From Deltaproteobacteria bacterium (GTDB lineage Bacteria > Desulfobacterota > Syntrophia > Syntrophales > Smithellaceae), in the NCBI GenBank assembly GCA_025361065.1, contig JANYAY010000161.1:1-33308 (forward strand): 33,308 bases of DNA. The letters run 5' to 3'. Under the pieces are notes generated by a model that worked only from the letters and a program-made list of their open reading frames with translations, had not been told where the DNA came from and did not search any database. Position numbers and translations under genes: made by a program. How positions within the stretch are numbered: the stretch's first letter is position 1; every line of letters starts with the position of its first letter. This document shows positions 1 through 9,331 of the stretch, in pieces.

Positions 1-191
1 GTTTTTATTACACTTTTAGTTTTGATTTCCAGCATCCAATAAAACCGATCAAAAGAATGCCAAGTCCTTTAAGCACTGTTACACGTATGATGCCCTAAGC
101 CCCCTTTGTACACGGGGTCTGAAGTTCAACTCATCTTACCCCGACCAGAATTTTTGTCTTCAGTTTTGCCGCATTTATCTTATTAGGCACT

Positions 192-1463
192 TTGTTATTG
201 TGGCTTCCTTTTTCCACAAATCAAAAGAGTTTGAGTTTTGTTGACGCGTTATTTACATCTGCATCAGCCGTGTGTGTCACCGGCCTCGCTTCTATCGACC
301 TGAGCAAAGATCTTTCTTTAACCGGCCAGATCATTACACTGATTCTTTTTCAGGTAGGTGGTTTGGGAATCATTACCTTTTCCATTGTTCTTTTTGCTTT
401 AATGGGGCGGGGCGTTTCTTTTAAAGGACGCGAAATAGCTCAGTCTGCTTTTTTACATACACCGAGGAGTGATTTCTATATAATTGTCAAAAAAGTTCTG
501 CTCTATTCCTTCGTGATTGAAGCCTCCGGCACATTTTTTTTGTTTCTGCGTTTCATCCAGGATTTTCCGCCGGTGCTGGCCTTTTATCATGCCGTCTATA
601 ATGCCGTCTCCGCTTTTAATAACTGCGGCTATTCTTTATTTACAAATAATTTGATGGCCTATCAAAGCGATGTTTTAGTTAACGTAACGATTATGGTTTT
701 GATTATTCTGGGAGGCATCGGCTTCATTGTGCTCTATGAAGTACTGGCGAAATTGCGCGGTCAGGAAAAGAGACTTTCCATTCATACCAAGATTGTCCTG
801 ACAACAACGGCTTTTTTGATTCTTCTGGGCACCGTCTGTTTTTATTTTATGGAGATGAATAATGTTTTAAAAGGGATGAATTTAAAGACGTCAATTCTTG
901 CTTCTTTCTTTCAGGCGGTCGTGCCGCGTACGGCCGGTTTCAATACCGTGGATATCGGAGCGCTGACCAACTCTACACTTCTTATCGTTATGATCCTGAT
1001 GTTTATCGGAGCCTCACCCGGTTCTACCGGAGGAGGCATTAAAACCACGAGCTTTACACTGCTGATGCTGCTGATTATTAATCGCATCCGCGGTAATGAA
1101 AATGTGAATATTGCCAATCGTACGATACCAAAAGATACAATGGAGAAAACAATATATATAATATTTGCTTCTGCTTTTTGTGTCGGCCTCATCACATCTG
1201 TTCTTTTACTGACGAGCAGCGGTGATACGACCCCTCTGGCCAGCCGGCATAAATTTGTTGAGTATTTATTTGAAACTGTTTCTGCTTTCGGGACTGTCGG
1301 ACTATCGATGAATTTGACACCCAAACTCAATGATATTCAAAAATATGCCATAATCTTTATGATGTTTGCCGGACGGGTTGGGCCGCTGACGCTGGCTTTT
1401 GCCTGGTACTCTTCCAGGAGGAGAGGTTTGACTTATGCGGAAGAATCGGTGATGGTGGGTTAA
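192..1463 (+). CDS. TrkH/KtrB-family potassium uptake transmembrane protein; N-terminus uncertain, similarity extends upstream to about 138
   Basis: ORF with TrkH/KtrB features (TSASAVCVTGL, GASPGSTGGGIKTT, VSAFGTVGLSMNLTP). In-frame upstream codons read LTPTRIFVFSFAAFILLGT, which also looks like the family N-terminus. Confidence 0.9.
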   Translation: MLLWLPFSTNQKSLSFVDALFTSASAVCVTGLASIDLSKDLSLTGQIITLILFQVGGLGIITFSIVLFALMGRGVSFKGREIAQSAFLHTPRSDFYIIVKKVLLYSFVIEASGTFFLFLRFIQDFPPVLAFYHAVYNAVSAFNNCGYSLFTNNLMAYQSDVLVNVTIMVLIILGGIGFIVLYEVLAKLRGQEKRLSIHTKIVLTTTAFLILLGTVCFYFMEMNNVLKGMNLKTSILASFFQAVVPRTAGFNTVDIGALTNSTLLIVMILMFIGASPGSTGGGIKTTSFTLLMLLIINRIRGNENVNIANRTIPKDTMEKTIYIIFASAFCVGLITSVLLLTSSGDTTPLASRHKFVEYLFETVSAFGTVGLSMNLTPKLNDIQKYAIIFMMFAGRVGPLTLAFAWYSSRRRGLTYAEESVMVG

Positions 1464-1479
1464 TTAGAAGGAGGGCACA

Positions 1480-2127
1480 ATGAGGAGAGCCGTCGTAATA
1501 GGATTGGGAATATTTGGTTACCATATTGCCCGTACTTTGTTTGAAAATGGGTTTGAAGTTGTAGCCATTGATAAAAATAAGGAAGCTATTCAAAGAATAA
1601 GGGATTATTCCAGCAAGGCAGTCCTGGCTGATGGCACGGATAAAGAGGTAATGGAAGAAATAGGCATTCATGAAGATGATATTGCCATAATTTCCTTTGG
1701 TGAAGATCTGGCGGCCAGCACTTTGATTACGCTGCATTTGAGGCAACAGAAAGTAAAAAATATCATTGTCAAAGCGCCAAATGAAGAACATAAATTAATA
1801 TTGGAAAAAGTAGGGGCAACAGAAGTCATTATTCCCGAGATGGAGATTGCTAAAAAAATAGCTAAGAGCCTTACTTCACCGAACATGATGGATTATATAC
1901 CGCTCTCCGAAGATTATATAATTTCGGAAATGGCGCCGCCGAACAGTTTTCTGGGAAAGACAATTCGGGAACTGGGACTCCGCGCCAAATACCATATAGA
2001 AGTAATTGCCGTGCGCGATGTTATCTCTGATAATGTCCAAATGGTGCCGCAAGCCGATTTTGTCGTTAAAGACGGAGAAGTACTTGTTGTAATTGGGAAA
2101 GAAGCAGATATCAGGAAAATTAAGTAA
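1480..2127 (+). CDS. TrkA/KtrA-family potassium uptake regulatory protein (RCK_N/RCK_C)
   Basis: N-terminal Rossmann motif VIGLGIFGYHIARTL, TrkA_C-like C-terminus, directly downstream of the KtrB-like gene. Confidence 0.92.
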   Translation: MRRAVVIGLGIFGYHIARTLFENGFEVVAIDKNKEAIQRIRDYSSKAVLADGTDKEVMEEIGIHEDDIAIISFGEDLAASTLITLHLRQQKVKNIIVKAPNEEHKLILEKVGATEVIIPEMEIAKKIAKSLTSPNMMDYIPLSEDYIISEMAPPNSFLGKTIRELGLRAKYHIEVIAVRDVISDNVQMVPQADFVVKDGEVLVVIGKEADIRKIK

Positions 2128-2138
2128 TTATTGTTTAT

Positions 2139-2372
2139 TGATCAACCTCCTCGCGAGCTCGCTGTCGAGGTATGAAATGAACGCCATTATGAGAGCTTTG
2201 CACAACTTCCTTTTCAGTCATTCCGGTGAAAATCGGAATCCAGAAATACCCGAAAATACTGGATACCGGCCTGCGCCGGTATGACAATTGATGGATTGGC
2301 CTGGTTGTGCAAAGGTCTCATTATGTCGTAGCAAGTTGCGGAGAATTAACACTCGTCCCGCGTGAGCGGGAT
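2139..2372 (+). repeat. Dispersed palindromic repeat (copy L1), interrupted by the TIR element at 2191-2319
   Basis: 2139-2190 and 2325-2372 align in order with the reverse complement of 6236-6336 (tgat-caac-cctcgcgag...gaggtatgaaatgaacgccattat // gagaattaacactcgtcccg...gcgggat). Confidence 0.8.
2191..2319. mobile_element. MITE-like non-autonomous element, 129 bp
   Basis: TIRs GAGAGCTTTGCACAAC (2191-2206) and reverse complement GAGACCTTTGCACAAC (2304-2319), one mismatch. ATTAT direct duplication at 2186-2190 and 2320-2324. No transposase ORF. Confidence 0.8.
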
Positions 2373-2383
2373 TAAATAACGGC

Positions 2384-2680
2384 TTAATTCTTTATGTCTT
2401 TTAATTTTTCCAGTTCTTCTTTGTAGCGTTCAGCCTGGGCTTTTACAACTTCAATTTCCTCTTTCGCCTTTTCCAGTTTTTCGTCCTGTCTTTGCCTTTC
2501 TTCACGCACTTTATCCTGTATTTCATCAATTCCCACATAGACGGCCAGCGCACCTCCTAAAAGCAGGCTGATCGGAAACGCACCCCGGATAATAATCATA
2601 AAATCTGCCCACCAGAAGATCAGGCTGATCAATCCAAGTACAGAAAATATGACTCCGCCAATTAATAAAGACATAATCAA
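2384..2680 (-). CDS. Small hypothetical membrane protein with C-terminal coiled coil
   Basis: 98 aa: two hydrophobic segments then a highly charged heptad-like EKLEKAKEEIEVVKAQAERYKEELEKLK tail. Confidence 0.6.
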   Translation of the reverse strand: MIMSLLIGGVIFSVLGLISLIFWWADFMIIIRGAFPISLLLGGALAVYVGIDEIQDKVREERQRQDEKLEKAKEEIEVVKAQAERYKEELEKLKDIKN

Positions 2681-2867
2681 CCCCCGCCTGAAGATAAATT
2701 ATAAAATAAGATGATACAATGATGGTAATTTTTATCATGAAAGACGGGTTTAGGCAAGTTGGAAATAGATGGTTATCAGGATGCAGTAATGAAAATATTA
2801 CTTGATTTAAAAGAATTCATCATTTAAGTGTTATTGCTTAACTAAATTCATATATATAAGGAAAAAA

Positions 2868-3242
2868 ATGATCAAGCCGAATTTTGCCAAAGGTGACGGG
2901 CTTATTCCTGCTATTGCTCAAGATGTTGATACTAAAGAAGTTCTTATGATGGCTTACATGAATGAACAGGCATGGGAAGCAACTGTAAAAACAGGTAAAG
3001 CTACATACTGGAGCAGGTCTCGCAATTCTTTGTGGTTAAAAGGAGAAACATCGGGCAATGTCCAGTTGGTAAAAGATATCTTTATCGATTGTGATGATGA
3101 CACGATTTTGTTGCTGGTCTCGCAATTAGGAGAAGCCGCTTGTCACACCGGATATAAATCATGTTTTTACCGGAAGCTGAAAGACGGAGATTGCGTTGTC
3201 GTTGGAAAAAAGATATTCGATCCCAAGGATGTGTATAAATGA
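2868..3242 (+). CDS. hisI: Phosphoribosyl-AMP cyclohydrolase
   Basis: Motifs [20 protein letters not shown] and [19 protein letters not shown] overlap with hisG. Confidence 0.96.
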   Translation: MIKPNFAKGDGLIPAIAQDVDTKEVLMMAYMNEQAWEATVKTGKATYWSRSRNSLWLKGETSGNVQLVKDIFIDCDDDTILLLVSQLGEAACHTGYKSCFYRKLKDGDCVVVGKKIFDPKDVYK

Positions 3243-4111
3243 ATGTTTTAAAAATAGGTATTCCCAAAGGAAGTTTGGAAAATAATACGGTAGATCTGTT
3301 TAAAAGGGCCGGCTGGCGAATTTCTTATGACAGCCGCAGTTATTTCCCTGATATTGACGATCCGGAAATAACCTGTTCGCTGGTACGAGCCCAGGAAATG
3401 TCACGTTATGTTGAAGACGGTCATTTAGACATGGGACTAACCGGAATCGACTGGATTCAGGAAAATTCATCTGATGTTGTTGCCGTTCAGGATTTGGTTT
3501 ATTCCAAAGTATCTACGCGTCAGGCGCGCTGGGTGCTCGTCGTGCGCGATGATTCACCTTACAAATCAATTGAAGATATGGAAGGGAAGAGCATATCAAC
3601 CGAACTGGTTAATTTTACAAAAAAATATTTTGCCGAAAGAAACATTAATGTTCATGTTGAATTTTCCTGGGGAGCGACGGAAGCTAAAGTAGTGGAGGGC
3701 CTTGTTGATGCCGTTGTTGAAGTAACGGAAACAGGTTCTACGATTCGCGCCAATAAATTACGGATCATTCACGACTTAATGAAAACAAATACGCAGTTGA
3801 TTGCCAATCGAACTGCCTGGAATGATTCCTGGAAGCGCAAAAAAATCGAACAAATTCGAACATTACTCATGGGCTCTCTACTGGCGATGGGTAAAGTTGG
3901 CCTGAAAATGAATGTTTCCCAAGAAAATTTGGCAAGAGTAATGTCGCTGCTTCCTTCACTCAAAGAGCCGACCGTCTCTAATTTATTTTCGGGTGAATGG
4001 TTAGCGGTAGAGACGATCGCCGATGCGGGTATTGTCCGGGATTTGATTCCGGTGCTTTTAGAAGCAGGTGCGCAAGGCATAATCGAATATCCCCTGAACA
4101 AAGTTATTTGA
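3239..4111 (+). CDS. hisG: ATP phosphoribosyltransferase, long form with C-terminal domain
   Basis: [51 protein letters not shown]; about 290 aa. Confidence 0.95.
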   Translation: MNVLKIGIPKGSLENNTVDLFKRAGWRISYDSRSYFPDIDDPEITCSLVRAQEMSRYVEDGHLDMGLTGIDWIQENSSDVVAVQDLVYSKVSTRQARWVLVVRDDSPYKSIEDMEGKSISTELVNFTKKYFAERNINVHVEFSWGATEAKVVEGLVDAVVEVTETGSTIRANKLRIIHDLMKTNTQLIANRTAWNDSWKRKKIEQIRTLLMGSLLAMGKVGLKMNVSQENLARVMSLLPSLKEPTVSNLFSGEWLAVETIADAGIVRDLIPVLLEAGAQGIIEYPLNKVI

Positions 4112-4127
4112 TTAAGGGAGACATACT

Positions 4128-4715
4128 ATGGCAAGAAAAGCAAAGATCGTCCGTAAAACAACAGAAACTGACATCGCGCTCGAAATTGATTTAGATAATA
4201 CCGCAGCAAGCAAGATTGCCACATCAATTCCGTTTTTAGACCATATGCTCGAGCTTGTTGCCCGGCATGGCTTTCTGAAACTTATAGTCCACAGCAAGGG
4301 CGATACACAAATTGATGATCACCATCTGGTGGAAGACCTGGGTATTTGTCTGGGCATGGCTGTAGGCCAGGCTCTGGGGAAAAAAATAGGCATCAACCGG
4401 TATGGAGCGGCTTCTGTGCCGATGGATGAATGTTTATGCCGCGTGGATCTCGATATTTCCGGCAGACCATATTTGATTTACAGAGTTAAGTTCGAACGAC
4501 GGAAAATCGGCGGTTTTGATCCGGCGCTGGTTAAAGAATTTTTTAAGGCTTTTACCGACCATAGTGGTATAACATTGCATATCAATCTGGCGTATGGGAG
4601 CAACAGTCACCATATCATTGAAGCGGTGTTTAAAGCATTTGCCCGTGCTTTGAGAGATGCCGTAACTGTCGATAAAAAAATCAACGGAGTGCTTTCAACG
4701 AAGGGGAGCCTCTAA
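4128..4715 (+). CDS. hisB: Imidazoleglycerol-phosphate dehydratase
   Basis: IPFLDHMLELVARHGFLKL, DDHHLVEDLGICLG, and YGSNSHHIIEAVFKAFARALRDA motifs. Confidence 0.97.
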   Translation: MARKAKIVRKTTETDIALEIDLDNTAASKIATSIPFLDHMLELVARHGFLKLIVHSKGDTQIDDHHLVEDLGICLGMAVGQALGKKIGINRYGAASVPMDECLCRVDLDISGRPYLIYRVKFERRKIGGFDPALVKEFFKAFTDHSGITLHINLAYGSNSHHIIEAVFKAFARALRDAVTVDKKINGVLSTKGSL

Positions 4716-4734
4716 GAAAAGGAAGGTCAATATC

Positions 4735-5418
4735 TTGCATAATCCTTTCCGGAAAAAGAATGGTTTTCTTGCAGTTTTGGTGTTGGTTTTGCTCTTGATC
4801 CCGGTATTTGCTTCTTATAGCGCGGAAAAAGCAGTTGATAAAACCAAGCCTCCGGTACGAATGGCAATAATTCCATCACAAGCAGTGCTGCCAAAAGCAG
4901 AAGCAGGTAATGCTGTCTGCCCGCTTTGCGGCGCAGTCTACTTTGGAGGAAAAATTGCAAAAGGCGGAGAAGGGGTTGTTGAAGAATTATTGTTGGAAAA
5001 ATTGAAAGATTTTAAGGAAATAGAAATAATTCCACAGGAAAAAGTAGAGGCCATTTATAAACGTATTAGTGCCGAATCGCTAAAGATGCCGTTATTGGAA
5101 ATTGTTAAAAAGACGGGTGCGGAATTGGATGCCGATTTAGTAGCTGTGGGTTATGTTTTCCGTTATGTAGAAAGAATCGGTTATGATTATTCAGTGGAAA
5201 AAGCAGCTTCGGTAGCTTTTGAAATCAATTTTATCAATCCCAGGGATGGCAGTATAGTCTGGCGGGGTGTTTTTGATAAGACCCAGAAATCATTAATGGA
5301 AGATGTTTTTCAAATAGCTTCTTTTTATAAAGGACACGGTAAATGGCTAACTGCCCGCGAATTGACAAAACAGGGTATGAATCAGGCTTTTAAAACATTT
5401 TCCGGAGCCGAGCACTAG
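4735..5418 (+). CDS. Hypothetical exported protein with a CPLCG motif, possibly of the GNA1162/LpoB/CsgG-like fold class
   Basis: N-terminal signal/TM segment, CPLCGAVYFGG, and a VVEELLLEKLKDF...VEAIYKR pattern seen in outer-membrane accessory proteins; TTG start assumed. Fold assignment is weak inference. Confidence 0.5.
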   Translation: MHNPFRKKNGFLAVLVLVLLLIPVFASYSAEKAVDKTKPPVRMAIIPSQAVLPKAEAGNAVCPLCGAVYFGGKIAKGGEGVVEELLLEKLKDFKEIEIIPQEKVEAIYKRISAESLKMPLLEIVKKTGAELDADLVAVGYVFRYVERIGYDYSVEKAASVAFEINFINPRDGSIVWRGVFDKTQKSLMEDVFQIASFYKGHGKWLTARELTKQGMNQAFKTFSGAEH

Positions 5419-5507
5419 AATATTACATTGCAGACAATATTTTTTCCTCTTGCGGAATTGCCGTTCAAGAGGCATTCCGCACTGAACTTCAATTGGGGAG
5501 AGTTTTT

Positions 5508-6263
5508 TTGATCATTATTCCAGCTATTGACATAAAAGATGGCAAGTGCGTACGCTTAGCCCAGGGTGATTTTGACCGAGTGACTGTCTATGCAGATGAT
5601 CCGGTCGATATGGCACTCCTCTGGGCGCAAAAAGGCGCCCAATTGATTCATATAGTTGATCTTGATGGTTCCGTGGCCGGAGTACCCCGTAATGCCGGGA
5701 AGATTTTGGAAATAAGCAGAAAAGTGCAAATTCCGATTCAGGTAGGTGGTGGCATCAGAAACCGGGAGACCATTGACTATTATTTAAATCTTGGTATTGC
5801 GAGTGTCATTTTGGGTACAGCTGCCCTTAAGGACGAACAATTTGTCAGGATTGCAGGTAGAGATTATCCGGGGAGAATAATACTGGGGATTGATGCTCTC
5901 GAAGGTAAAGTGGCGATTCGCGGCTGGACTCAAAGAACTGAAGCGACTGCTATTGATCTGGCGAAGCGTTATGAAAACTGCGGCCTTAAAGCAATTGTTT
6001 ACACTGACATCAAACGCGACGGCATGCAAACCGGCGTGAATATTGAAGCCACAGGCGAATTGGCAAAAGAAGTGAACATACCGGTTATTGCATCCGGCGG
6101 GGTTGCGGCAATTGCTGACATAGAAAAACTTCTCGCAATTAAAGATTGTTCTATTTACGGCGTTATCATCGGTCGTGCGCTCTATACCGGAGCGATTTCT
6201 CTGGAAGAAGCGATTAATAAAAGCAAGAATGTTTCATCCCGCTCACTTGGGGACGAGCGTTAA
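5508..6263 (+). CDS. hisA: 1-(5-phosphoribosyl)-5-[(5-phosphoribosylamino)methylideneamino]imidazole-4-carboxamide isomerase
   Basis: IIPAIDIKDGKCVRLAQGDF, QVGGGIRNRETI, IASGGVAAIADIEKL. TTG start at 5508 preferred over the ORF-track start 5493 because it follows GGGGAG. Confidence 0.95.
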   Translation: MIIIPAIDIKDGKCVRLAQGDFDRVTVYADDPVDMALLWAQKGAQLIHIVDLDGSVAGVPRNAGKILEISRKVQIPIQVGGGIRNRETIDYYLNLGIASVILGTAALKDEQFVRIAGRDYPGRIILGIDALEGKVAIRGWTQRTEATAIDLAKRYENCGLKAIVYTDIKRDGMQTGVNIEATGELAKEVNIPVIASGGVAAIADIEKLLAIKDCSIYGVIIGRALYTGAISLEEAINKSKNVSSRSLGDER

Positions 6264-6336
6264 TTCTCGTGAGCTCGCTCGCGATATAATGACGTTCATT
6301 TCATGCCTCGCAAGCTCGCTCGCGAGGTGGTTGATT
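6236..6336 (-). repeat. Dispersed palindromic repeat (copy L2, uninterrupted, inverted relative to L1)
   Basis: Reverse complement reads gattaatcaaccacctcgcgagcgagcttgcgaggcatgaaatgaacgtcattatatcgcgagcgagctcacgagaattaacgctcgtcccc, aligning to both flanks of 2191-2319. Confidence 0.8.
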
Positions 6337-6364
6337 AATCGGTGGCATTGGGGAGGTGATGATT

Positions 6365-6709
6365 ATGTCTGATTGCCTGTTTTGTAAAATTGCCAAAGGA
6401 GAGATATCCTGCACAAAAGTTTACGAAGACGACAGAGTTTTAGCCTTCGATGATATTCATCCGATGGCTCCGGTACATGTTATTCTAATTCCCAAAAGAC
6501 ATTTATCGACACTTTTGGATGTAGATTCCCAGGACATTACTGTTGCCGGTGATCTGATTTCTGCTGCCCGGAAAATTGCGCAAATCAAAGGAATTGCCCA
6601 AAAAGGTTTTCGCACTGTAATTAATTGCAATGCCGAAGGAGGGCAGGTGGTTTTTCATTTGCATATGCATATTCTTGGCGGCAGGAAGTTGCAGGATCAA
6701 TTAGGTTAG
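6365..6709 (+). CDS. HIT-family (histidine triad) protein, HinT-like
   Basis: CLFCKIAKGEI, and the histidine triad HLHMHILGG. ATG at 6365 follows an RBS-like ggggaggtg. Confidence 0.95.
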   Translation: MSDCLFCKIAKGEISCTKVYEDDRVLAFDDIHPMAPVHVILIPKRHLSTLLDVDSQDITVAGDLISAARKIAQIKGIAQKGFRTVINCNAEGGQVVFHLHMHILGGRKLQDQLG

Positions 6710-6854
6710 GAACCGTTACGAAATAAACATTTCGTTACGGATCCTTATGCCGTTTGTAATAATGTTTTGATCAGGTCTTGCCATAACCTGATAACCTGAA
6801 GGTCACGCGAGGTCACAAGACCCGCATGGGTGGTTGTTTTTGAACAACGGCTTA
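6707..6854 (-). repeat. Multi-hairpin interspersed repeat, copy A
   Basis: Reverse complement taagccgttgttcaaaaacaaccacccatgcgggtcttg...cggcataaggatccgtaacgaaat...atttcgtaacggttcctaa; shared with 9161-9309 and 11237-11382. Confidence 0.85.
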
Positions 6855-6877
6855 GGAATTCTTAGAGGGTGAAGATT

Positions 6878-7321
6878 ATGGATATAAATGTAAAAATAAA
6901 TGTAGAAATGGTAGCCGCTGCCAAAGCTAAAGACAAAATCCGGCTTTCGGCAATCCGAATGTTAAAAACAGCGGTGCATAATAAGGAAATTGATTTAATG
7001 CGGCCGCTGAATGAAACGGAAACTTTGCAGATACTCTCCGGTATAGTCAAGCAAAGGAAAGATTCCATCGAGCAGTTTGCCAAAGGCGGCAGAATTGACC
7101 TTGTGGAAAAGGAAACAGCTGAATTAAAAGTTGTACAGGAATTCATGCCCGCTCAAATGACGGACGAAGAGGTGGAAGCCATAATCAAGAAGGCGATTAT
7201 GGAAAGCGGTGCCGTATCCATTAAAGATATGGGCAAAGTGATGAAAGTGCTGATGCCGCAATTGACCGGCAAGGCAGACGGTAAAGCGGTGGGTGACAAA
7301 GTTAAAGAGCTGTTGTCCTGA
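6878..7321 (+). CDS. GatB/YqeY domain-containing protein
   Basis: KDKIRLSAIRMLKTAVHNKEID, EEVEAIIKKAI, GKADGKAVGDKVKELLS. ATG 6878 favoured over GTG 6869. Confidence 0.92.
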   Translation: MDINVKINVEMVAAAKAKDKIRLSAIRMLKTAVHNKEIDLMRPLNETETLQILSGIVKQRKDSIEQFAKGGRIDLVEKETAELKVVQEFMPAQMTDEEVEAIIKKAIMESGAVSIKDMGKVMKVLMPQLTGKADGKAVGDKVKELLS

Positions 7322-7386
7322 GTATTTGTTTTTCCCCCGGTGAAAAACATAGATAGATTAATTCCAGAGCGGGTAATAATACTTAA

Positions 7387-9150
7387 GTGCGTTTTGATAA
7401 CAGTAAGATCGAAGAAATCAAAAGCAGGGTAGACATTGTCGAGCTCGCGGCCGAATATCTGACTTTGAAAAAAGCCGGAAGGAATTATCTAGGACTGTGC
7501 CCTTTTCATCAGGAAAAGACGCCTTCTTTTACAGTTAACCGCGAAAAACAGATATTCTATTGTTTTGGCTGCGGAGAGGGCGGCAATGTTATCACCTTCC
7601 TGATGAAGATTGCCAATAAGACATTTCCTGAAGCAATAAAAGAACTGGCGGAAAAAACAGGCATCGTTTTGCCGTCGCAGTTTGTCACTAAAGAAGGACG
7701 CCAAGACAATTCTTTACGGGAAAGTATTGCTGATTTAAATTTAAGAGCAGCCCAGCAATACGCGCGTAATTTATATTCCCCATCAGGTAAAATTGCTCAG
7801 GACTATTTAAATTCACGGGGGATCACACAAGAGACGGTAAAACAATTCCGACTGGGCTTTGCGCAGGACTCCTGGCGTTCCCTGTCCGATCACATTGAAG
7901 GAAGCGGCCTGTCTTTGAAAATGGCCGAACAGGCAGGGTTGGTCATTGCCGGCAAAGAAGGCAGTTTTTATGACCGCTTTCGCGGACGGCTGATTTTCCC
8001 CATTGAAAATGTATCCGGCGAGATCGTGGCGTTTGGCGGCAGAATTCTGGATAAGGGTGAGCCGAAGTATCTGAATTCCCCGGAGTCGCCCATTTACATT
8101 AAAGGCAAAAATTTATATGGCCTGAATAAGACTAAAGAGGAAATCCGCAAAAAAGGTTTCGCTCTTATCGTTGAAGGCTATTTTGATTTGATTTCTCTAT
8201 GGAATGCAGGTATTGGCAATGTTGTTGCGTCTCTGGGTACGGCTCTGACTCGAGAACATCTCGAATTATTGCGCCGTTATACATCAGAAGTTGTGGCGCT
8301 TTTTGATCCGGATGAAGCAGGCCGAAAAGCACTGGACCGCAGCCTGGAGCTTTTTCTGGCTATGAATATGCGGGCGCGGGCACTTGTTTTGCCGGGAGGT
8401 CTTGATCCCGATGATTATGTGAGAAAATTCGGTAAGGAAAATCTTACAGAGTTGATCGCCAATGCTCAGCCACTGAGTGATTATTATATTGAAAATGTTT
8501 TAGGCAACGGTAAAACCTTTGAAGATAAACGGGAAATGCTTAAAACAGCTATGGAATTCATTAATAAAATCAGTGATAAAACGGAAAAAGACCTGTTTAT
8601 TAAACGTATAGCGGAAAAAACTGGTGTTGATCAAAAATTGCTGGGAAATGAGGTTTATAAGGAGACATCTTCCAATAAACCAAAAGCAGGGAGAGAAAAA
8701 CTACCATTTAATATTAGTAATGATGTGGTGGAACTGCATTTGCTTCAGCTTCTGCTGGAGTACCCGCAAAAAACTGATCAGGTGGCAAAGGAAAATATTT
8801 TAGATTTTTTTCTGCAGCCGCAGTTGAAAGAATTGGGGAATAAAATTATCGAGACTTACAAACTGCTGGGTTTTGTTGATCTGGGTATAATTCTTTCCAC
8901 AGATGAAGAGGCACCGTTGCGCGAAAAAATATTTCGGTTAATGATGGAAGCGTTACCGGCTGATGATGTGATGTTAGAGAAGATTTTTATCGATAATATA
9001 CGGCAGATCAAGAAGAAATGGTACAAAGATCAGCACCGCCAGATCAAGCTTAAATTGGCCCAGGCACAGGAAAAAGGGAATCAGGAACTTTTGAATTTGC
9101 TGGTGCAGGAAAAAGAAAAGTTGCTTATTGCCGAAAGAGAATTACACTAA
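7387..9150 (+). CDS. dnaG: DNA primase
   Basis: Zinc finger GLCPFHQEKTPSFTVN...YCFGCGEGGNVITFLM, TOPRIM VEGYFDLISLWNAGIGNVVASLGTALT and DPDEAGRKA. Confidence 0.97.
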   Translation: MRFDNSKIEEIKSRVDIVELAAEYLTLKKAGRNYLGLCPFHQEKTPSFTVNREKQIFYCFGCGEGGNVITFLMKIANKTFPEAIKELAEKTGIVLPSQFVTKEGRQDNSLRESIADLNLRAAQQYARNLYSPSGKIAQDYLNSRGITQETVKQFRLGFAQDSWRSLSDHIEGSGLSLKMAEQAGLVIAGKEGSFYDRFRGRLIFPIENVSGEIVAFGGRILDKGEPKYLNSPESPIYIKGKNLYGLNKTKEEIRKKGFALIVEGYFDLISLWNAGIGNVVASLGTALTREHLELLRRYTSEVVALFDPDEAGRKALDRSLELFLAMNMRARALVLPGGLDPDDYVRKFGKENLTELIANAQPLSDYYIENVLGNGKTFEDKREMLKTAMEFINKISDKTEKDLFIKRIAEKTGVDQKLLGNEVYKETSSNKPKAGREKLPFNISNDVVELHLLQLLLEYPQKTDQVAKENILDFFLQPQLKELGNKIIETYKLLGFVDLGIILSTDEEAPLREKIFRLMMEALPADDVMLEKIFIDNIRQIKKKWYKDQHRQIKLKLAQAQEKGNQELLNLLVQEKEKLLIAERELH

Positions 9151-9160
9151 TGGGGTTTAG

Positions 9161-9309
9161 TTAAGCCGTTGTTCAAAAACAACCACCCATGCGGGTGGCA
9201 AGACCTTGTCATAAAATCATAGCAAACCACCACTGAAGGGTGGCAAGACGGCATAAGGAGCCGAAACGAAATAGAGAAAAAGAGCAGATTATTTCGTAAC
9301 GGCTCCTAA
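9161..9309 (+). repeat. Multi-hairpin interspersed repeat, copy B
   Basis: ttaagccgttgttcaaaaacaaccacccatgcgggtgg...cggcataaggagccgaaacgaaat...atttcgtaacggctccta. Confidence 0.85.
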
Positions 9310-9331
9310 TAAATTATTTGGGAGATACCGA

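Noticed and set aside
2093-2284. 63-aa ORF overlapping the end of the KtrA gene and the TIR element
   Set aside because: It overlaps the KtrA 3' end and runs through dispersed repeat sequence.
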